DNA from: Dehalococcoidia bacterium
GTDB taxonomy: Bacteria; Chloroflexota; Dehalococcoidia; Dehalococcoidales; UBA1222
Length of the DNA: 9,169 nt
Assembly (NCBI GenBank): GCA_009779655.1
Contig: WRDV01000033.1
Coordinates: 1-9,169 of the forward strand
Direction of reading: 5' to 3'
Part shown: in pieces, positions 4,508-9,169 of the stretch
Numbering within the stretch: position 1 is the first letter of the stretch
How the letters are laid out: each line of letters starts with the position of its first letter
Program-made: the position numbers and the translations under genes
Notes under the pieces: generated by a model
The model's database searches: none
What the model was told of the DNA's origin: nothing
Seen by the model: only the letters and a program-made list of their open reading frames with translations

Positions 4508-7396
4508 CTATTTCCCGTGGCAGTGTTTATATTTTTTACCGCTCCCGCAAGGGCAGGGATCGTTACGTCCCGGTTTTTGCCCAAGAGGCAAGGATGATTT
4601 TTTATTGCTTGGTTTGCCAATAATCTTGGTCATGGGCGAAGCAGGTTGATCCGCCGGCGCCGCTTGAGACGGAGCGCCTGGTCTAACAACAGAAACACGG
4701 AAAATAGTTCGCGCCAAATCATTGCGAATGGCTTCGCGTAATTCGGCGAACATAACGCTGGATTGGCGTTTGTATGCTACCAGCGGGTCTTGTTGAGCCA
4801 TAGACTGCAGGCCGATGCCTTGGCGAATATAATCAATGGCGGTCAGATGTTCTACCCATAGCGTATCAATAATGCGTAGCATTATCAATTGTTCCAGAGT
4901 GCGCATTTGGGCAGCTCCAACCTCAGCTTCTTTTTGGGAATATATTTCTTCGGCGGTTTGTATTAGCGTATCTTTCACATCGTCGGGACGCATTTGCTGC
5001 AAGACTTCCGCGGTAATTTCATCAGGAACAGGGAAGATGTTTTTCATAGCGTTAATTAAAGCAGCGCAATCAGGCTCTTCGTCCCTATGAGCACTAAGCG
5101 CCTTATCAGTCTCGGTTTCGATAACATCTTTTACCATATCAAGTATGTTGATGCGCAGGTTTGCACCTTCCAATATCTTGCGGCGCTCGCTATAGATAAT
5201 TTCTCTCTGCTTATTAATGACATCGTCATACTCAACCAAGTGCTTGCGGATATCAAAGTTGAATCCTTCCACTTTGGTTTGGGCATTTTCAATACTGCGA
5301 GATATCAGGCGGTTTTCAATGGGCGTGTTCTCATCCATGCCGGCCCAGTTCATGATGCCTTGTATGCGGTTTCCGCCGAAACGGCGCATTAAATCGTCAT
5401 CTAACGACACGTAAAAGCGTGATGAGCCGGGGTCTCCCTGTCGGCCTGCGCGGCCGCGCAATTGGTTGTCAATGCGGCGTGATTCGTGCCGTTCGCTGCC
5501 CAGCACATGCAGCCCTCCAAGTTCTACAACTTGATCGTGGCGCGCCTGCCATTCGGCTTGAGCTTTTGCATCGTCGCTATCCGGATGTTTACCTCCCAAG
5601 ATGATGTCTACGCCGCGACCGGCCATGTTAGTGGCCACAGTAACTGCCTTTGGCTTGCCGGCCTCAGAGATAATTAGGGCTTCCTGCTCATGTTTTTTGG
5701 CGTTGAGTACGTTATGCCTAACCCCTCGTCGTGTTAACAAATCACTGATTATCTCTGAGTTTTCAATAGCCACAGTGCCGATTAACACCGGACGGCCTTG
5801 CTTGTAGATTTCTTCCACCTCTTTTACCAAGGCTTTGAATTTTGAGTCGGTATTCTTATAAATGTAATCGCCATGATCCTCACGGGCCAGAGATTTGTTG
5901 GTGGGTATAACTACTACTTCGAGTTTGTAAATTTTGGCAAATTCTTCGGCTTCAGTAACTGCGGTACCGGTCATACCGGCTATCTTGGCATACATACGGA
6001 AGTAGTTCTGAATGGTGATAGTGGCGAACGTCTTAGTTTCTTGTTGAACTTTAACGTGTTCCTTAGCTTCAATCGCTTGGTGCAGACCTTCAGAATAACG
6101 CCGGCCAACAAGCACGCGTCCGGTGAATTCATCGACAATTAGCACTTCGCCGTCTTTTACCATGTACTGGTGGTCTCTCTTATAGAACTCCTTGGCGGTT
6201 AGGGCGTTACGCAAATGGCGCATCAAGTCAGCATTTTGCGGGTCGTATATGCTATCGGATTTCAGTTGTCCTTGTCGCCTGAGTAATCCTTCTATGTGTG
6301 TAAAACCATAATCGGTAGGGGCTACGCTGCGGTCCTTTTCGTTATAGGTATAATCGGCGTTGGATTGCGCGATATCCTCTTCGTACTCATTGGCTTTGCC
6401 CTTTATCATAATACCTTTGAGTTGCTGAACCAGATGAGCGAAAATCTGATAGCGCTGACTGGACTCAGCGTCAGGAGCTGATATGATGAGCGGAGTGCGC
6501 GCTTCGTCAATAAGTAAGTTATCCACCTCGTCTACGATTGTGAAATTCCGTTCGCGCTGAACTGTTTGATTAAGGTCAACAGCCATGTTGTCGCGCAGGT
6601 AGTCAAATCCAAACTCGGCGGAAGTGCCGTATGTGATATCGGCTCTGTACGCTTCTCTGCGAGTGATAGGCCTGAAATGCCGCCATGGATCGTTATCTTT
6701 GTCGCTGTTGTAAGTGGGATCAAACAGTCGCGATGGCTGACGTTCGGCTTCGGATTGCATGGGGTATATGCTGGCTACGCTGACGTCCAACGCCTGGAAA
6801 ACTGGTCCCATCCAATATGGGTCGCGCCGCGCTAGATAGTCATTGACTGTCACCAGGTGCGCTCCGCGCCCGCTGAGTGAGTTCAAATATAAAGGCAGGG
6901 TGGCAACCAATGTTTTGCCTTCACCGGTGCGCATTTCAGATATGCGGCCGTTGTGCAATACGATACCGCCCATGAGTTGCACGTCGTAATGCCGCTGACG
7001 TATGGTGCGGCGCGCAGCCTCGCGAACTGTCGCGAAAGCCTCAGGTAACAACTCATCTAGAAAAACGTTCTCAGATTTACGCAACGCTTTGTCTAAGTCG
7101 GCTATCTTATCCTGCAAGCGCTTGCACTGTAATGTTACCTCTGTTTTTCGGTCGGCGTCATCCAGTGCTGATAGGCATGATTGGGCCTCCGTGAGTTCTT
7201 GCTTTGCAGACTCAAGGTCTTTTTGCTGCTGCGCGGTTGCTTTGGCCAGGCGTTCTTTGAAGCCGGCTGTCTTATCTTTCAGCTCTGCGTCGCTCAGCTT
7301 TTGGAACTCCGATTCAAGCTCGTTTATGCGCTTAATAAGTGGCGCTATCTTCTTTAGTTCGCGCTCGTTGGAATCACCGCTTAACCAATTAAACAT
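4508..7396 (-). CDS. secA: Preprotein translocase ATPase SecA, enlarged N-terminus
   Basis: Motor ATPase that pushes unfolded preproteins through SecYEG at the cytoplasmic membrane. All core motifs are present in 962 residues: Walker A MRTGEGKT (Lys161), VTVNDYLARRD, ITYGTSAEFGFDYLRDN, Walker B region VDEVDNLLIDEARTP, GMTGTA, TNMAGRGVDIILGG, and the arginine-finger region QLRGRAGRQGDPGSSRFY. The helical wing and scaffold (LWVEHLTAIDYIRQGIGL) and a C-terminal SEC-C zinc motif (Cys948, Cys950, Cys959, His960) complete it. Two stretches exceed the usual bacterial SecA. About residues 52-110 form a Gln/Glu/Lys-rich, coiled-coil-like insertion that places the Walker lysine about 50 positions later than in E. 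coli or B. subtilis. About residues 214-248 form a second, hydrophilic insertion (ending DPWRHFRP) that I associate with Chloroflexota SecA. The start is supported by GAGG eight bases upstream. Identity is certain. Confidence 0.98.
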   Translation of the reverse strand: MFNWLSGDSNERELKKIAPLIKRINELESEFQKLSDAELKDKTAGFKERLAKATAQQQKDLESAKQELTEAQSCLSALDDADRKTEVTLQCKRLQDKIADLDKALRKSENVFLDELLPEAFATVREAARRTIRQRHYDVQLMGGIVLHNGRISEMRTGEGKTLVATLPLYLNSLSGRGAHLVTVNDYLARRDPYWMGPVFQALDVSVASIYPMQSEAERQPSRLFDPTYNSDKDNDPWRHFRPITRREAYRADITYGTSAEFGFDYLRDNMAVDLNQTVQRERNFTIVDEVDNLLIDEARTPLIISAPDAESSQRYQIFAHLVQQLKGIMIKGKANEYEEDIAQSNADYTYNEKDRSVAPTDYGFTHIEGLLRRQGQLKSDSIYDPQNADLMRHLRNALTAKEFYKRDHQYMVKDGEVLIVDEFTGRVLVGRRYSEGLHQAIEAKEHVKVQQETKTFATITIQNYFRMYAKIAGMTGTAVTEAEEFAKIYKLEVVVIPTNKSLAREDHGDYIYKNTDSKFKALVKEVEEIYKQGRPVLIGTVAIENSEIISDLLTRRGVRHNVLNAKKHEQEALIISEAGKPKAVTVATNMAGRGVDIILGGKHPDSDDAKAQAEWQARHDQVVELGGLHVLGSERHESRRIDNQLRGRAGRQGDPGSSRFYVSLDDDLMRRFGGNRIQGIMNWAGMDENTPIENRLISRSIENAQTKVEGFNFDIRKHLVEYDDVINKQREIIYSERRKILEGANLRINILDMVKDVIETETDKALSAHRDEEPDCAALINAMKNIFPVPDEITAEVLQQMRPDDVKDTLIQTAEEIYSQKEAEVGAAQMRTLEQLIMLRIIDTLWVEHLTAIDYIRQGIGLQSMAQQDPLVAYKRQSSVMFAELREAIRNDLARTIFRVSVVRPGAPSQAAPADQPASPMTKIIGKPSNKKSSLPLGQKPGRNDPCPCGSGKKYKHCHGK

Positions 7397-7416
7397 ATAT
7401 TTTGCCTCGACTATCT

Positions 7417-7432
7417 ACCGCGCATTGGCGGT
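7417..7432 (-). promoter_or_regulatory. GC-rich hairpin in the secA leader
   Basis: On the minus strand ACCGC, a six-base loop and GCGGT form a perfect five-pair stem that ends some 20 bases before the secA start, just upstream of the ribosome site. It could influence secA translation. The stem is short, so this is only a suggestion. No leader peptide of SecM type is present: the 158-base leader holds no open frame beyond six codons with a ribosome site. Confidence 0.25.
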
Positions 7433-7495
7433 CACATTTTCGACAGTTATTATTTTAATATTGCCTACGCCGGTTAGGAATAGCCTACAGTATTA

Positions 7496-7516
7496 AAGCA
7501 ATAGCGCTTACTGCTT
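7496..7516 (-). terminator. Hairpin after prs, possible attenuating terminator
   Basis: On the minus strand AAGCAGTA, a five-base loop and TATTGCTT pair over eight positions (one G-T), about 40 bases after the prs stop. Only TTAATACTG follows rather than a T run, so termination would be partial at best. Its place between prs and secA fits either an attenuator that lowers read-through into secA or an mRNA 3'-end stabiliser. Confidence 0.3.
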
Positions 7517-7554
7517 ATGAATCCGAAAACAAAAGTAATATGGAATTTTACTGA

Positions 7555-8496
7555 CTACTCATCGTACATTGCGCCGACAGACAATCCGGTATGGATGCGG
7601 TGTATGGCCTCGCCCAGTAGCGGAGCAAGCGGGAGCACGGTAATTTTGTCCAGTTTTTTACTGTCTGCCAGAGGGATAGTGTTAGTTACAATTATTTCTT
7701 TCACCGGCGAAGCAGCCAATCGCTCAATAGCAGGGCCGGACAATACCGGATGCGAGGCGCAGGCATATACTTCCGTTGCTCCTTCATTTAATAAAGCGCC
7801 TACTGCATTTACTAATGACCCGGCGGTGTCAATTTCATCGTCAAAAGTTATGGCTATTTTACCTTTGACATCACCGATTATATTCAGCGTTTCTGTTTGG
7901 TCGTTGTTTCCCAGGCGTCGCTTTTCCACGATAGCTAGCGGGGCTTTAAGTCTTGCTGCCATATCGCGTGATTTCTTGGAAATACCGATGTCTGTGGCAA
8001 CCACCACTATATTGCCTAACTGCTTATTTCTAATGTAACCTGCAATCAGCATTTGCGCTGAGAGCTCATCCACTGGGATATTGAAAAAGCCTTGAATTTG
8101 ACCCGCATGCAAGTCTACCATCATGGCGCGCGAGGCTCCGGCAGTGGTGATGAGGTCGGCTACCAAACGGGCCGTTATAGGTACGCGAGGCTGATCTTTT
8201 TTGTCAGTGCGCCCATAACCGTAGTATGGTATGACAGCGGTGACGCGTCCGGCAGATGCCCTCCAGAAGGCGTCCAGCATAATAAGCAGTTCCACAAGAT
8301 TTGTATTTACCGGAGAGCATATCGGCTGGATGATGAACACATCGCGCGCGCGTACGTTTTCCAGTATTCGGACGAAAATATTCTCATTAGAAAACTGGGA
8401 GACTTCACACTTGCCAAGCGGCATGCCCAGATAATCACATATGCTTTGCGCCAGTGCGGGATGCGCTCGTCCGGCAAAAACCTTCAGTTCTTCCAT
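7555..8496 (-). CDS. prs: Ribose-phosphate pyrophosphokinase (PRPP synthase)
   Basis: Makes 5-phosphoribosyl 1-diphosphate from ribose 5-phosphate and ATP, the entry point for purine, pyrimidine, NAD, histidine and tryptophan synthesis. At 313 residues it has the usual length. The PRPP-synthase signature DLHAGQIQGFF (residues 128-138, His130) is intact, as are YYGYGRTDKK (91-100), the flexible catalytic loop RVPITAR (104-110) and the ribose-5-phosphate loop FDDEIDTAGS (218-227). Deviations from the common bacterial form are FSNEN for FSDGE (35-39), RTD for RQD (96-98) and TDIGISKKSRD (168-178) for the usual PDxGGxxRAR. These may be lineage features. Putative ribosome sites (TAGGAG, or AGGA closer in) precede the ATG. 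It starts 27 bases after the glyA stop and so is probably in one operon with glyA. Confidence 0.95.
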   Translation of the reverse strand: MEELKVFAGRAHPALAQSICDYLGMPLGKCEVSQFSNENIFVRILENVRARDVFIIQPICSPVNTNLVELLIMLDAFWRASAGRVTAVIPYYGYGRTDKKDQPRVPITARLVADLITTAGASRAMMVDLHAGQIQGFFNIPVDELSAQMLIAGYIRNKQLGNIVVVATDIGISKKSRDMAARLKAPLAIVEKRRLGNNDQTETLNIIGDVKGKIAITFDDEIDTAGSLVNAVGALLNEGATEVYACASHPVLSGPAIERLAASPVKEIIVTNTIPLADSKKLDKITVLPLAPLLGEAIHRIHTGLSVGAMYDE

Positions 8497-8523
8497 GACA
8501 ATCCTACTCCTATCCGGTATTGC

Positions 8524-9169
8524 TTAGGCGTCTATTCCAGGTACCGCGAAGCGCTGACAGATAATTTGTACTTCATCGAACACCGCTTTTTCCACTGATG
8601 GGCTATCTATATTGCTGACGATTCTGACGATAAAACGCGCTATGTCCCGGATTTCTTTTGTGCCGAAGCCGCGGCTGGTGACAGCGGCGGTTCCTAGCCT
8701 CATACCGGCTGTGACGCGCGGGGAGTAAGCTGTGCTGAATGGCACTGTGTTGCGGTTGACCACGATACTGGCGCGCCCCAGCGACTCTTCGGCTTGCTTG
8801 CCGTTAACTCCGGTATCTGAGAGGTCTATCAGGACTAAATGGTTATCAGTGCCGCCGCTTACCAAACGCAATCCTGCACTTTTAAGCTCGCTAGCTAGCG
8901 CGGAAGCGTTTTGTATGACACGCTTTTGGTAATCTACGAAGTCAGGCTGCATAGCCTCGCGGAAAGCCACTGCCTTAGCTGCGATGACATGCATTAGAGG
9001 TCCTCCTTGCATGCGAGGAAATACAGAGGAATCAAGAGTTTTGCCGTATTCTTGTTTGCACAACGCAAAACCGCCGCGCGGGCCACGTAATGTCTTATGC
9101 GTGGTAGATGTGACAATATCGGCATAAGGCACGGGTGATGGATGCACTCCCGCTGCCACAAGGCCGGCA
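8524..9169 (-). CDS. glyA: Serine hydroxymethyltransferase, C-terminal part (cut by right edge)
   Basis: PLP enzyme that converts serine and tetrahydrofolate to glycine and methylene-tetrahydrofolate, the main source of one-carbon units. About 215 residues are visible; the N-terminal half lies beyond the right edge. The visible part opens with AGLVAAGVHPSPVPYADIV, followed by the PLP-binding motif TTHKTLRGPRGG, whose lysine is encoded at 9094-9096. Further conserved blocks are QGGPLMHVIAAKAVAF, SGGTDNHLVLIDL, and the substrate-carboxylate arginine in GMRLGT. Small departures are FPRMQGG where FPG-x-QGG is usual and GTAAVTSRGF where GTPAVTTRGF is usual; neither touches the lysine or arginine. 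The stop (TAA, complement of 8524-8526) lies 27 bases before prs, and both are read from the same strand. Confidence 0.97.
   Translation of the reverse strand, partial: AGLVAAGVHPSPVPYADIVTSTTHKTLRGPRGGFALCKQEYGKTLDSSVFPRMQGGPLMHVIAAKAVAFREAMQPDFVDYQKRVIQNASALASELKSAGLRLVSGGTDNHLVLIDLSDTGVNGKQAEESLGRASIVVNRNTVPFSTAYSPRVTAGMRLGTAAVTSRGFGTKEIRDIARFIVRIVSNIDSPSVEKAVFDEVQIICQRFAVPGIDA

Noticed and set aside
7002..7496. 164-codon plus-strand frame opposite the secA start
   Set aside because: Low-complexity Ser/Arg/Ala-rich product complementary to the secA coiled-coil insertion; a shadow of secA.
7397..7554. SecM-like leader peptide upstream of secA
   Set aside because: The minus-strand leader has no frame longer than a six-codon GTG start without a ribosome site.
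7517..8598. Long plus-strand frames (173 and 168 codons) opposite prs and the 3' end of glyA
   Set aside because: Both are antisense to well-identified enzymes and show no coherent protein features.

Overview
The window reads as a stretch of bacterial chromosome with housekeeping genes at both ends and a small, more AT-rich accessory patch between them. The housekeeping proteins (a valyl-tRNA synthetase with Thermus-type zinc knuckles, a SecA with the motif DEVDNLLIDEARTPL and RDPYWMG, and the order glyA-prs-secA) look most like Chloroflexota, probably Dehalococcoidia. That placement comes from remembered family features and gene order, not from a search, and is of moderate confidence.

Plus strand, left part: the 3' two thirds of valS (cut by the left edge, ending at 1874) is followed about 100 bases later by a small SdpI/YhfL-family membrane protein (1976-2338). 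Next come a zinc-ribbon-coding remnant or micro-gene with no ordinary start codon (about 2393-2509) and a three-helix membrane protein of unknown function (2526-2969). These three lie in one direction and could be one transcript. Bases 2970-3219 are a convergent intergenic stretch with a hairpin (3121-3140) that may act as a terminator.

Minus strand, read from right to left: glyA (cut by the right edge, stop at 8524) leads after 27 bases into prs (8496-7555). A 158-base leader with two hairpins separates prs from secA (7396-4508). After secA come a small two-helix membrane protein with a C-terminal zinc ribbon (4452-4099) and a soluble helical protein of unknown function (3912-3220). A structured inverted repeat lies between these last two.

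Functionally, glyA makes one-carbon units and glycine, prs makes PRPP for nucleotide, histidine and tryptophan synthesis, secA drives protein export and valS charges tRNA-Val. This is a growth-linked set rather than one pathway. The patch between valS and secA carries three small membrane proteins and two zinc-ribbon modules with identical CxxC-10-CxxC spacing. I found no CRISPR array, insertion sequence, tRNA or rRNA. Nothing here amounts to a clearly new biological system; the most interesting points are the zinc-ribbon remnant with its in-frame repeat, the enlarged SecA N-terminus and the altered PRPP-synthase loops.
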